Under the pieces are notes generated by a model that was given only the letters and a program-made list of their open reading frames with translations, did not search any database and had not been told where the DNA came from. 64,000 nucleotides of DNA from JALZBN01 sp035525375 (GTDB lineage Bacteria > Actinomycetota > Acidimicrobiia > Acidimicrobiales > AC-14): the NCBI GenBank assembly GCA_035525375.1, contig DATLEI010000041.1, forward strand, positions 4,027 to 68,026, read 5' to 3'. Both the position numbers and the translations under genes were made by a program. Below, piece after piece: positions 41,694 through 50,356 of the stretch; within the stretch, counting starts at the first letter, position 1; each line of letters starts with the position of its first letter.

Positions 41694-42227
41694 GTGGTCG
41701 TTCTAGTCGTAATGATGGGGGCGGTGGTGGCCATGTTGGCCCTGCCGTTCTATCTCTACGGCCCCAACGTCTCCCTCCTCGCCTGCAACCTCGCCCTGTT
41801 TGTCGGATTAGGCATCTGTCTGTGGATCGGCAAACGCCGGCCCTTGGGCACACCCGTGACGTGGGGAGAGGCATTCGTGGCCAGTACCTTCGTGTTTGCC
41901 TTGATGATGCTCGCCTACGGCGTGATCCCTCATCAGTGGCTCGAATACGCCGACAAAGACCTCCTTTGGCGCAAGGACAAGTTCGCCCTCGGCTTCTCGC
42001 CTCCGTTCGGCTTCAAGTTCGGCCACCTGTCTGACACCGTGTCCGGTGAGGGTCGGATACTCGTCAGCTTCGAGGCCGTGCGCGACATGATCGCCGCCGG
42101 CTTCTACATCGTGTTCCTGGGCGGCCAGATCGCTCTATGGTCAACCTGGCAAAAGCGGGGTAGGAAGCAGCCCGAGCTCGACGTCAGCTCTGCATTCGGC
42201 CGTCCCGTCGTCAAAGCGAAGGCATAG
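41694..42227 (+). CDS. Three-helix membrane protein at the head of the bc operon, unknown
   Basis: A protein of 177 residues. Helices lie at about 1-20, 24-42 and 55-75, and a fourth near 138-160, with a soluble loop between 80 and 135. No cofactor motif is visible. GTG 41694 has GAGGAGGGA at 41683-41691. Position directly before the ferredoxin and cytochrome b genes suggests a subunit or assembly factor of the bc complex in this lineage. TAGAAT at 41661 is a possible -10. Confidence 0.7.
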   Translation: MVVLVVMMGAVVAMLALPFYLYGPNVSLLACNLALFVGLGICLWIGKRRPLGTPVTWGEAFVASTFVFALMMLAYGVIPHQWLEYADKDLLWRKDKFALGFSPPFGFKFGHLSDTVSGEGRILVSFEAVRDMIAAGFYIVFLGGQIALWSTWQKRGRKQPELDVSSAFGRPVVKAKA

Positions 42228-42236
42228 GTACACCCG

Positions 42237-42650
42237 ATGGCTAAGAACGACGCGAATCCCCCCATGCCGGCATTCACCGGCGAGTACGTCCTCCAAGAGG
42301 TCGGGAGCGACTACCTGTCGAAGGCGGTCAAGCCCAAGCAGTTCCTCCACATCGACCAGTCCGAGTGCATCATGTGCGAGGGGTGCGTCGACATCTGTCC
42401 GTGGAAGTGCATCCACATGCTCTCCACCGACACGATTTCCGAATCGGTCGACACCGACCAGCCGGGCGAGGATCCCGACGACCACGTGGTCTTCATTGTC
42501 GATGAGGACGTCTGCACCCGCTGCGGGCTCTGCGTCGACCGCTGTCCCACTGGCGTCATCATCATGGGGAAGGCCGGCGTCGCGGCCCGCGAGGGCGATG
42601 CCCACCAGCGTGACGACAAGCACGGCTACTCCTACGGACTCCGGTTCTAG
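42237..42650 (+). CDS. Ferredoxin with two [4Fe-4S] motifs
   Basis: A protein of 137 residues with two CxxCxxCxxxC(P) motifs: CIMCEGCVDICPWKC (about 44-58) and CTRCGLCVDRCP (about 92-103), separated by a 30-residue acidic insert. Cytoplasmic. Such a ferredoxin between a membrane protein and cytochrome b is unusual for a bc complex and may feed electrons into or out of it. Nine bases follow the previous stop. Confidence 0.9.
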   Translation: MAKNDANPPMPAFTGEYVLQEVGSDYLSKAVKPKQFLHIDQSECIMCEGCVDICPWKCIHMLSTDTISESVDTDQPGEDPDDHVVFIVDEDVCTRCGLCVDRCPTGVIIMGKAGVAAREGDAHQRDDKHGYSYGLRF

Positions 42651-42662
42651 GGCGGCTCGTAC

Positions 42663-43469
42663 GTGGCTAGGCGTCTACGAAACGGCAACGGAAGCGGCAA
42701 TGGAAACGGTCACAACTCCATCGCGGAGCGGCTTGCCGGCGTAGGCGAGAAGATGCGTGGGTCGCAAGCGTGGACCTCGATCTTCCGCCCCGGTTCGATC
42801 TTCCGCAAGGGCTACACCGACAGCCCGAGGAACCGGTCCTACGTCATCATGAACAGCCTGCTGTATCACCTTCACCCCGTGAAGGTGAAGCGCCACGCGG
42901 TCAAGGTGAGCTACACCCTCTGCCTCGGCGGGCTCTCGTTCTTCTTGTTCATCATCCTGACTCTTACGGGCATCTTCTTGATGTTCTTCTACCGGCCGAC
43001 GGCGGCGCAGGCGTGGAACGACCTACGAACACTGGAGACCTCGGTCACGTTCGGGCTCCTCGTGCGCAACATGCACCGATGGGCCGCCCACCTGATGGTC
43101 ATCACGGTGTTCCTGCACATGTCGCGCGTCTTCTACCACGGCGCGTACAAGCCGCCCCGGGAGTTCAACTGGGTCATTGGCGTCATTCTCCTGACCCTCA
43201 CGCTGCTGCTCTCGTTCACCGGCTACCTGCTCCCGTGGGACCAGCTGGCACTGTGGGCCGTCACCGTCGGCACCAACATGATGGGGTACACGCCGGTCTT
43301 TGGTTCCCAGGTGAGATTCGTGCTGCTGGGCGGGGTCGAGATAGGCACCGACACCCTGCTGCGATGGTATGTGCTCCATGTGTTGATGCTTCCGTTCGTC
43401 ATCGTCATCTTCATGGCGATCCACTTCTGGAGAGTCCGCAAGGACGGCGGCCTCTCCGGCCCGCTGTAG
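42663..43469 (+). CDS. qcrB: Cytochrome b, N-terminal (b6-like) subunit of the bc complex
   Basis: Four-helix cytochrome b core of 268 residues. The haem ligands are two His pairs: H in MHRWAAH and FLHM (helix B) and LHVLM and IHFW (helix D). The Qo-site helix contains GYLLPWDQLALWA. An extra 50-residue N-terminal part is rich in Gly/Asn and basic residues. The C-terminal half of cytochrome b is a separate gene, as in b6f and several Gram-positive complexes. GTG 42663 start. Confidence 0.9.
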   Translation: MARRLRNGNGSGNGNGHNSIAERLAGVGEKMRGSQAWTSIFRPGSIFRKGYTDSPRNRSYVIMNSLLYHLHPVKVKRHAVKVSYTLCLGGLSFFLFIILTLTGIFLMFFYRPTAAQAWNDLRTLETSVTFGLLVRNMHRWAAHLMVITVFLHMSRVFYHGAYKPPREFNWVIGVILLTLTLLLSFTGYLLPWDQLALWAVTVGTNMMGYTPVFGSQVRFVLLGGVEIGTDTLLRWYVLHVLMLPFVIVIFMAIHFWRVRKDGGLSGPL

Positions 43470-43485
43470 AGGAGGCGAGGCCGCA

Positions 43486-44259
43486 ATGACTGAAGTTCCT
43501 GAACACCTGCTTCGCCGGTCCGCCGAGCGGCGTGCTGCTCTCGGCGCCGCTCCGGCTGCCGGTGGTCCCCCTCCTGAGAGTGGCGGTGCTGCGCCGACTC
43601 CAGAAGGCGCGCCGGACACCGATCCTTCGGGCAAGATCCCGGCTCATCTGCTGGCCCGCAGCCAGGCCGCCACCGAAGCGGCCCAGGGCGCGCCGGCGTC
43701 GGCCGCGGCAAGCGCAGCCACCGCGGTTGCCACTGCCCCCGCCCCTGTCGCCAAGGGCCCCGAGGGTCACACACAACGTCTACTGACCGTCGTCAAGGCG
43801 GGTTCGATTCAAGACGTAAAGGCGACTCCGACCGACAAGGTGCACACCTGGCCGCACCTGCTCCTGGGCGAGTTCATCGCCGCCCTAGCCTGCTCGGCCT
43901 TCCTCTTGATCTTCTCGGCCGTGGTCAACGCGCCGCTACTGGCGTCGGCCAACTTCAACTTCACGCCGAACCCGTCGAAGGCGCCCTGGTACTTCCTCGG
44001 CCTGCAGGAGCTCCTGACCATGTTCCACCCCATGGTCGCCGGTGTGACGATTCCCGGCATCGGCATCTTCGCCCTGATGCTGGCGCCGTACGCGGACAAG
44101 AACCCCAGCAACAAACCTGAAGACCGCAAGTTTGCCATCGCCCTCATGACCCTGTTCATCATGTTCTGGGCCGTGCTCGTCATTATCGGCTGCTTCTTCC
44201 GAGGCCCGGGGTTCAACTTCACCTTCCCCTGGCACGACGGCGTCTTCTTCGACCTCTAG
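43486..44259 (+). CDS. Cytochrome b C-terminal subunit (subunit IV-like)
   Basis: A protein of 257 residues. The N-terminus TEVPEHLLRRSAERRAALG matches that of the cytochrome c encoded at 41517 minus; a second related copy (IPAHLLARSQAATEA) lies at about residues 49-63. After a Pro/Ala-rich linker come three helices of subunit IV type, with KAPWYFLGLQELL at the Qo loop (PEWY in most complexes), and a further helix before GPGFNFTFPW. GTP-type motifs are absent. AGGAGG 43469-43474 precedes the ATG. Confidence 0.88.
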   Translation: MTEVPEHLLRRSAERRAALGAAPAAGGPPPESGGAAPTPEGAPDTDPSGKIPAHLLARSQAATEAAQGAPASAAASAATAVATAPAPVAKGPEGHTQRLLTVVKAGSIQDVKATPTDKVHTWPHLLLGEFIAALACSAFLLIFSAVVNAPLLASANFNFTPNPSKAPWYFLGLQELLTMFHPMVAGVTIPGIGIFALMLAPYADKNPSNKPEDRKFAIALMTLFIMFWAVLVIIGCFFRGPGFNFTFPWHDGVFFDL

Positions 44260-44274
44260 GAGCCACGTACCCCT

Positions 44275-45141
44275 TTGGACACTGCCCCGATCCTGCTGCT
44301 TTCGGTCCTCGGACTGATCGTCCTTGCGGCCGTGCTCGTGTTCAGCACGGCGCGCCGGCGCGACCTTCAAAAGGCGCGCGAGGAATCCGCCACGAGTCCT
44401 GCGAGCGAGGCGACCGCGCCGGGCACGGCGCTGGAAGTGTCGCCCGAACGCACCGGTCGCGAGGTGGAGCGCGACGTTGCAATGGAACGGCGCGGTGGCG
44501 CCCCCGATGTCAGCGCTGCCCCGCCTCCGCTTGCCATCCCGCCCGACGAGGAGACCCTCGGCGTCACCCGGCGCCAGGTGCTCAACCGCGGCATCGTTGG
44601 TGGTTTCACCCTTCTGCTGAGTGGGTTCGGCGCGGCCATGCTGGCGATGCTGTGGCCATCTCTCTCCGGCGGCTTCGGCTCGAAGATCCGCGCCGGAAAG
44701 CTCGAAGAGATCCTCAAGGAGATCGACGACAAGAAGGAACCGTTCTACCTCGCCGCTGGGCGCTTCTACATCAACCCCTATCCGATAAGCGATGTGCCGA
44801 AGGCAAAGGCAGTGCAGGCCTACTCGGCAGTGCTCGAGGGCTATGAGGATGGGGTCGTTGCGCTGTACCAGAAGTGTGTTCATCTTGGCTGCCGCGTGCC
44901 GTGGTGCAAACCGTCGCAATGGTTCGAGTGCCCGTGCCACGGTTCGCAGTACAACCGGGTAGGCGAGAAGAAGGGTGGCCCGGCACCGCGGGGGCTCGAC
45001 CGCTTCCCGGTGACAGTTGAGGGGGGCGTGGTGATCGTCGACACAAAGACGATCGTGCAGGGTCCGCCCATCGGCACCAACACCACCGGTCAAGAGGCCG
45101 AGGGTCCGCACTGCATCGGCGCCACCAGCGAGAAACATTGA
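44275..45141 (+). CDS. qcrA: Rieske iron-sulfur protein of the bc complex
   Basis: 288 residues. One N-terminal helix (about 3-22), a charged linker, a second helix with a TAT-like RRQVLNRGIVGG (about 99-110), then the Rieske domain with CVHLGCRVPWC and CPCHGSQYN: two Cys and two His ligands plus the disulfide Cys pair. The TTG start at 44275 has GGAGCC ahead; it is separated from the cyt b subunit by 15 bases. Standard role: moves electrons from quinol to cytochrome c. Confidence 0.93.
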   Translation: MDTAPILLLSVLGLIVLAAVLVFSTARRRDLQKAREESATSPASEATAPGTALEVSPERTGREVERDVAMERRGGAPDVSAAPPPLAIPPDEETLGVTRRQVLNRGIVGGFTLLLSGFGAAMLAMLWPSLSGGFGSKIRAGKLEEILKEIDDKKEPFYLAAGRFYINPYPISDVPKAKAVQAYSAVLEGYEDGVVALYQKCVHLGCRVPWCKPSQWFECPCHGSQYNRVGEKKGGPAPRGLDRFPVTVEGGVVIVDTKTIVQGPPIGTNTTGQEAEGPHCIGATSEKH

Positions 45142-46136
45142 TAGGCGCCATCTCACAGCAACAGAAGATCGGTGTCGCCGTCCTGGTCGTGATGATCGTG
45201 GGATGGCTGGTCTATCTCTTCATCGCGGCTCGGCGCACCTACGAACCGGGCTCGGAGATGGAGCTCGCACCGAACCGAAAGCCCTACCTCGACGACGAGG
45301 CCCTCGAAGGATCCCGCCTCACCAAATATCTGTGGTGGGCCTTCGCCTCCCTTGCCATCACCGCGGTGGCGTTGCCCGCCTATTGGCTGCGGGAGCCGTC
45401 CCGACAGGAGGGCGCCGGTCTCGACCGCGGCACGCAGTTCTTCGAGGACACCTCCATCAAACGGGGTAGGGAGTACTTCGAGGTTTCCCCGGGCGACCCG
45501 CCCACGCCGAGGGAGCCGCACTATGGGTGCGAACGGTGTCATGGCGTGGAGGGCATCGGCGGCGTTGCCGACTACACGCTGTCCGACCCGGTCGACCAGA
45601 ACGCGCCGGCGCGCCAGGTCAAGTGGGTCGCCCCCGCGTTGAACACAGCACTGCTCCGCTACCGTCCCGCCGAGTTGGCGAACATCATCATCTACGGCCG
45701 CGCCGGCACTCCGATGCCGCCGTGGGGCGTCGCCGGTGGCGGCGCGCTCAATGAGCAGCAGGTCGAGGATCTTGTGGCGTACATCACCAGCATCCAACTC
45801 GATCCGGCCGAGGTGAAGGCGGCCAACCTGACCGAGTTCGGAACCGACGGGAAGAAGGTCTTTGATGGAATGTGCGCCCGATGCCACACGGAGGGCTATT
45901 CCTACGGCGAGGCCGGAGTGCCCGGCGGAGGGGCGTTCGGGCCATCGCTCGTGGGCGGCAGCACGTTGCGCCAGTTCCCCGACATCACAACCCAGATCGA
46001 GTGGGTGGAGAAGACGGCCGAGCTCGGAAAGCAGTACGGCGTGCGTGGCCAGAGCAAAGGTGTCATGCCCCATTTCGGCGACATGTTGACCGCCGAGCAG
46101 ATAAAGGCTGTCGTCGACTACGAGCGCACCCTATGA
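45138..46136 (+). CDS. Dihaem membrane cytochrome c of the bc complex
   Basis: 332 residues. Two N-terminal helices (about 10-28 and 65-82) and two cytochrome c domains with CERCH (about 134) and CARCH (about 250); axial Met candidates are in PMPPWG and GVMPHFG. This is the pattern of QcrC-type dihaem cytochromes that replace soluble cytochrome c in actinobacterial supercomplexes. The TTG start overlaps the Rieske stop (TTGA). Confidence 0.92.
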   Translation: MIGAISQQQKIGVAVLVVMIVGWLVYLFIAARRTYEPGSEMELAPNRKPYLDDEALEGSRLTKYLWWAFASLAITAVALPAYWLREPSRQEGAGLDRGTQFFEDTSIKRGREYFEVSPGDPPTPREPHYGCERCHGVEGIGGVADYTLSDPVDQNAPARQVKWVAPALNTALLRYRPAELANIIIYGRAGTPMPPWGVAGGGALNEQQVEDLVAYITSIQLDPAEVKAANLTEFGTDGKKVFDGMCARCHTEGYSYGEAGVPGGGAFGPSLVGGSTLRQFPDITTQIEWVEKTAELGKQYGVRGQSKGVMPHFGDMLTAEQIKAVVDYERTL

Positions 46137-46143
46137 GGAAGTT

Positions 46144-46878
46144 ATGAGGACTCTCTTGCTGGGCGCGTTCAGTTGGGATCCCCAGGTCAAGGGCGCGCTT
46201 TACGTGCTCATCGCCATAATCGTCCTGCCCGGGTCGGCCTACCTGTTGCTGATGACCAACGTTGGGGCGCGCCTTGGCATCCAGTTGGCTGCGGCCGGGT
46301 TCTTCGGCTGGATGACGGTCATGGGTGGCGTCTGGTGGTTCTACGGGAAAGGTCCCGTTGGCGACTCGCCGACCTGGAAGGCTCAGACGACAGTCATTGG
46401 AGACATCAGCGTGCAGCGCGGTCCCTTGCTCACCGGCTTCCCGAATGGTTGGGACAAACTCGAGATCACCAGTCCCGAGGTTGCCGACGCCACCCCGGTA
46501 GCCGAAGGCGAGCTCGTCGGTTCGAAGGCCCCGTTCAAGGCAGCCAGCGACCTGATTCTCACGGGTGCGGCCCAGAAGGGTGGCGAGAAGTACGGTCCCC
46601 TTGGCCTCGACTTCCGGCCCTTCGATCTCTTCCACAAACCACGACACATGGTCATTCAGGCCCAGCAGGCGTTGAAACCCGAGGTCATTCCCGGTCAGCC
46701 GCCGCCGAAAGCGGCTGCCGATCCGAGCGCGCCGACCGTTTCGGTGCTGATGGTGCGAGACCTGGGCAATCTGCGCTTGCGTCCCGCGCTCGTCTGCGTC
46801 TTCTCCTTGATGGTGTTCGGGGCTCTCGTCTACCGGCTCCATGTACGGGACAAGGAGCTCGCAGCCAGTCGCGGATAA
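46144..46878 (+). CDS. Membrane protein between bc and nuo genes, unknown
   Basis: 244 residues. Two helices at about 15-35 and 42-65, a soluble region of 130 residues without Cys, then a C-terminal helix near 218-236. No known domain. It sits 7 bases after the dihaem cytochrome c and 18 before nuoA, so it shares the operon. A role in linking or assembling the bc complex is a guess from position. Confidence 0.65.
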   Translation: MRTLLLGAFSWDPQVKGALYVLIAIIVLPGSAYLLLMTNVGARLGIQLAAAGFFGWMTVMGGVWWFYGKGPVGDSPTWKAQTTVIGDISVQRGPLLTGFPNGWDKLEITSPEVADATPVAEGELVGSKAPFKAASDLILTGAAQKGGEKYGPLGLDFRPFDLFHKPRHMVIQAQQALKPEVIPGQPPPKAAADPSAPTVSVLMVRDLGNLRLRPALVCVFSLMVFGALVYRLHVRDKELAASRG

Positions 46879-46896
46879 GGTTGGCCGCAAGTCGTC

Positions 46897-47424
46897 ATGG
46901 CCCAGTATCTCCCGCTCCTGGTGTTGCTTATCCTTGCTTCGCTCTTCGCGGGGCTGTCCTTCGTCGCCTCCGCGCTGTTGGGCCAGCGCCGCCGGCCCAC
47001 AGCAGCCAAGGTGGCGCCCTACGAGTGCGGCATCGTGCCCGACGACAAGTCAGCCGAGCGCTTTCCGGTGCGCTTTTACCTGGTCGCAATGATCTTCATC
47101 ATCTTCGACATCGAGATCATCTTCTTGTACCCATGGGCGGTCATCCTTCGCGACCTCGGCGCGTTCGGCCTTTGGGAGATGCTCGCCTTCGCCGCCGCGG
47201 TATTCGTGTCGTTCGTGTACCTACTCGGCCGCGGCGCGCTGAACTGGGGTCCGGCCAAGCATGTCGCGCCCGAGCGGCTTACTGAAGCCGGCGCGCCTCC
47301 GACGGCTACGGCCGGTGTGCGCAGTGGCGAGAGGTCGACCGAGTCGACGATCCGCCGGGTCGGGGGAGATGGTCGCGCGCCGGTGCGCGCCGGTGCCGGC
47401 AGTGGCGCGAGCAAAGGCAACTGA
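46897..47424 (+). CDS. nuoA: NADH-quinone oxidoreductase subunit A
   Basis: Three-helix membrane subunit of complex I. 175 residues; the core (about 1-120) has APYECGIVP and FYLVAMIFIIFDIEIIFLYPWAV, hallmarks of NuoA. A 55-residue basic C-terminal extension rich in Gly/Arg is not part of the usual subunit. Its stop overlaps the nuoB ATG by one base. It opens a complete 14-gene nuo operon. Confidence 0.96.
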   Translation: MAQYLPLLVLLILASLFAGLSFVASALLGQRRRPTAAKVAPYECGIVPDDKSAERFPVRFYLVAMIFIIFDIEIIFLYPWAVILRDLGAFGLWEMLAFAAAVFVSFVYLLGRGALNWGPAKHVAPERLTEAGAPPTATAGVRSGERSTESTIRRVGGDGRAPVRAGAGSGASKGN

Positions 47425-47963
47425 TGGGCCTCGCTGATCTCAACCACAATTTTCTGACCGGCAACCTCGAAGACGTCGTCAAGTGGGCTCGACGCAACAG
47501 CGTCTGGCCCGCGACGTTCGGTCTGGCGTGTTGCGCCATCGAGATGATGGCGACCGGCGCGGCCCACTTCGATCTCGCTCGCTTCGGCATGGAGGTCTTC
47601 CGGGCCTCACCCCGGCAGGCCGACCTGATGATCGTCGCGGGACGCGTCTCTCAGAAAATGGCGCCGGTGCTCCGTCAGGTCTACGACCAGATGATGGAGC
47701 CCAAGTGGGTCATCTCCATGGGCGTCTGCGCCTCGTCGGGCGGGATGTTCAACAACTACGCCATTGTCCAGGGCGTCGACCAAGTCGTCCCCGTCGACGT
47801 CTACTCGCCCGGTTGTCCGCCTGGACCTGAGACGTTGATGCACTCGATCCTCACGTTGCACGAGCTCATCCGCACCGGCGAGATCACGCGCCGGCGCGCC
47901 GAGACCGGCGGCGGCGCGAGAGTGCCGGTTGAACGCCCAGTGGCCGTCGGTACGCCTCGGTAA
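47424..47963 (+). CDS. nuoB: NADH-quinone oxidoreductase subunit B
   Basis: Carries cluster N2, the last Fe-S before quinone. 179 residues. Ligands: the CC pair in GLACCAIEM, C in GVCASSGG and C in YSPGCPPGPE. C-terminal 30 residues are Arg/Val-rich and vary. Continuous with nuoA and nuoC. It differs from the second copy (62749) in the surrounding sequence but not in ligands. Confidence 0.97.
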   Translation: MGLADLNHNFLTGNLEDVVKWARRNSVWPATFGLACCAIEMMATGAAHFDLARFGMEVFRASPRQADLMIVAGRVSQKMAPVLRQVYDQMMEPKWVISMGVCASSGGMFNNYAIVQGVDQVVPVDVYSPGCPPGPETLMHSILTLHELIRTGEITRRRAETGGGARVPVERPVAVGTPR

Positions 47964-47967
47964 CCGG

Positions 47968-48483
47968 GTGACTGACGCAAACGACGAGGCGCCCGAGGAG
48001 GAGCTACCGACCCTCCACGGCGTTCCGGTAACGCTGAGCCGGGGCCAGCTCGTAGCCCACCCGGCGCGCGAGGGTTACTACGACCTCATCCGGGCGCTCA
48101 CAGACGACGGCTACCAGATGGCCGTCGACTTGTGCGGCATCGACTACCTGGTCAACGCGGCGCGCGAGTTGCCGTCGACCGTCACCCCAGAACGATTCGA
48201 AGTAGTTGTGAACCTTCTGTCGTTTTCACGGCACGCACGGATCCGAGTAAGGGTGCAGGTGCCTGAGTCCGACCCGCAGCTGCCATCGATTTTCGACCTC
48301 CACCCCGGCACCGAGGCCCAAGAGCGCGAGACCTACGACCTCTTCGGCATCGTGTTCGAAGGCCACCCCGACCTAACCAGAATCCTGATGCCCGACGACT
48401 GGGAAGGCCACCCCCTCAGGAAGGACTACGGGGTAGGGCGGATTCCCGTGCAGTTCAAGGCACCTCGGGCCGACGCCACGTGA
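47968..48483 (+). CDS. nuoC: NADH-quinone oxidoreductase subunit C
   Basis: Hydrophilic arm subunit of 171 residues: FEVVVNLLSFSRHARIRVRV, then ERETYDLFGIVFEGHPDL and the C-terminal HPLRKDYGVGRIPVQF. GTG 47968, four bases after the nuoB stop, is used; the open frame upstream is the end of nuoB. Overlaps the nuoD start by 4 bases. Confidence 0.95.
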   Translation: MTDANDEAPEEELPTLHGVPVTLSRGQLVAHPAREGYYDLIRALTDDGYQMAVDLCGIDYLVNAARELPSTVTPERFEVVVNLLSFSRHARIRVRVQVPESDPQLPSIFDLHPGTEAQERETYDLFGIVFEGHPDLTRILMPDDWEGHPLRKDYGVGRIPVQFKAPRADAT

Positions 48484-49796
48484 GCGATCTCGACCTCATC
48501 GCGGAGACGTCGGAAGGAGTTCAGGAGATGCACCTGCGCGCCGAGACCACGGGCGTGGAGGCGATGCGGGAAATGGGATCGGTGCTGCGCATTCCCAACC
48601 TTCCAGAGGACGTCGACGAGGTTCCGACGGAAGACGAAACCATGATCATCAACATGGGGCCCCAGCACCCGAGCACCCACGGCGTGTTGCGGGTGATGAT
48701 GGAGCTCGACGGCGAGACGGTGCTGCGATCCAAGCCGGTTATGGGTTACCTGCACACCGGCATGGAAAAGACGGGCGAAGAGCTCACCTACCTCCAGGGC
48801 CCGACCAACGTCACACGCATGGACTATGTCTCGCCGCTCTTCAACGAGCTCGTCTTTTCGCTAGCGACCGAGGCCCTTCTCGGCGTTGAAATTCCGGCGC
48901 GCGCCACCTGGATCCGCATGCTCATGACCGAGCTGAACCGCATGTCTTCGCAGGTGCTCTGGCTGGCCACCAACGGGATGGACCTCGGCGCCATCTCGAT
49001 GATGATCTACGGCTTCCGCGAGCGGGAACAGATCCTCGCCTTCTTCGAGAAGACCACGGGCTTGCGGATGAACCACAACTACATCCGTCCCGGAGGTGTC
49101 GCCGCCGACCTGCCCGATGGATGGCGTGACGACGTGTTGGCGATCCTCGAGGCTTTCCCGCCCCGCCTGAAGGAGTACGACACGCTCCTGACCGGCCAGC
49201 CGATCTGGCGCGAGCGCACTCAGGGAATCGGCATCATCACCGCCGACGAGTGCATTGCCCTCGGAATCACCGGCCCCATCCTTCGTTCAACGGGCGTTCC
49301 CTGGGACCTTCGCCGCTCGATGCCATACATGTTTTACGACCAGATGGAGTTTGACGTCATCGTCGGCAACTACGGGGATACGTTCGACCGCTACGCCATT
49401 CGTCTGAACGAGATCCGGGAGTCCATCAAGATCGTGCACCAGATCGTCGACCGCATGCCGAGCGGTGACTACCGGGTGCAAGACAAGAAGGTGACACCCC
49501 CACCGCGCGCCCGCATCGACGAGTCGATGGAGGCGCTGATCCACCACTTCAAGATCTTCACCGAGGGCTACAAGGTGCCCGAAGGGGAGGTCTATGTCGC
49601 GATCGAATCGCCCCGGGGTGAACTGGGCTGCTATCTCGTGTCTGATGGCAGCGCCAAGCCCTACCGCCTCCACATCCGAGGCCCGTCGTTCGTGAACCTC
49701 CAAGCCCTCCCGCACATGATCCGTGGCGGCCTGGTAGCCGACGCCGTCGCCGTTATTTCGACAGTCGACCCGATCATGGGCGAGGTCGACCGCTGA
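48480..49796 (+). CDS. nuoD: NADH-quinone oxidoreductase subunit D
   Basis: Quinone-site subunit of 438 residues. INMGPQHPSTHGVLR (His and Thr/Ser near the quinone), GYLHTGMEKTGEE, the long central helices, and the family end with D in STVDPIMGEVDR. An extra N-terminal stretch of about 45 residues with many Glu precedes the core. GTG start, 4-base overlap with nuoC; the stop overlaps the nuoE start by one base. Confidence 0.97.
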   Translation: MSDLDLIAETSEGVQEMHLRAETTGVEAMREMGSVLRIPNLPEDVDEVPTEDETMIINMGPQHPSTHGVLRVMMELDGETVLRSKPVMGYLHTGMEKTGEELTYLQGPTNVTRMDYVSPLFNELVFSLATEALLGVEIPARATWIRMLMTELNRMSSQVLWLATNGMDLGAISMMIYGFREREQILAFFEKTTGLRMNHNYIRPGGVAADLPDGWRDDVLAILEAFPPRLKEYDTLLTGQPIWRERTQGIGIITADECIALGITGPILRSTGVPWDLRRSMPYMFYDQMEFDVIVGNYGDTFDRYAIRLNEIRESIKIVHQIVDRMPSGDYRVQDKKVTPPPRARIDESMEALIHHFKIFTEGYKVPEGEVYVAIESPRGELGCYLVSDGSAKPYRLHIRGPSFVNLQALPHMIRGGLVADAVAVISTVDPIMGEVDR

Positions 49797-50356
49797 TGGC
49801 GCGGTTGAACGGGGACAACACGCGCCGGGCCGAGAAGCTGCTCGAGCTCTACCCCCACAAGCGGTCGGCGCTCATCCCCATGTTGCACATTGCCCAGGAG
49901 CAGGACGGGTGGTTGACTCCCGACGGAATCGGCCACGTGGCCGAGCTCGTCGGGCTTGCGCCGGCCGAGGTCTACGGCACGGCCAGCTTCTACGACATGT
50001 TGTTCACGTCTCCTGTGGGCCGCCACCTGGTATCGATCTGCACGAACCTGGCTTGTTTGATCAACGGTGCAGGCGAGCTGCTCGAGCACGCCGAGGAGCG
50101 GCTTGGCATACCCCCGGGTGAGACAACGCCCGACGGCGAGTTCACCCTCGAGGAGGTCGAGTGCATCGCCCTGTGCGGCGAGGCGCCCTGCCTGGCCGTC
50201 AACTGGCGATTCTTCGGCAGCATCGACACCGCCGCATTCGACAAGTTGATCGACGACCTGCGCACCGGGCGCCTCGCTGAGAAGGTGCCGCCCCACGGCA
50301 CCTTGTGCCGGGTGCGTCGGACAGTTGGGCTTACAACGGGCAGTGACGGCCAGTGA
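49796..50356 (+). CDS. nuoE: NADH-quinone oxidoreductase subunit E
   Basis: Thioredoxin-like [2Fe-2S] subunit of the NADH module, 186 residues. Helical N-terminal domain, then ligands in CTNLAC and in CIALCGEAPC. Part of NADH dehydrogenase with NuoF and NuoG. Stop overlaps nuoF by 4 bases. Confidence 0.96.
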   Translation: MARLNGDNTRRAEKLLELYPHKRSALIPMLHIAQEQDGWLTPDGIGHVAELVGLAPAEVYGTASFYDMLFTSPVGRHLVSICTNLACLINGAGELLEHAEERLGIPPGETTPDGEFTLEEVECIALCGEAPCLAVNWRFFGSIDTAAFDKLIDDLRTGRLAEKVPPHGTLCRVRRTVGLTTGSDGQ

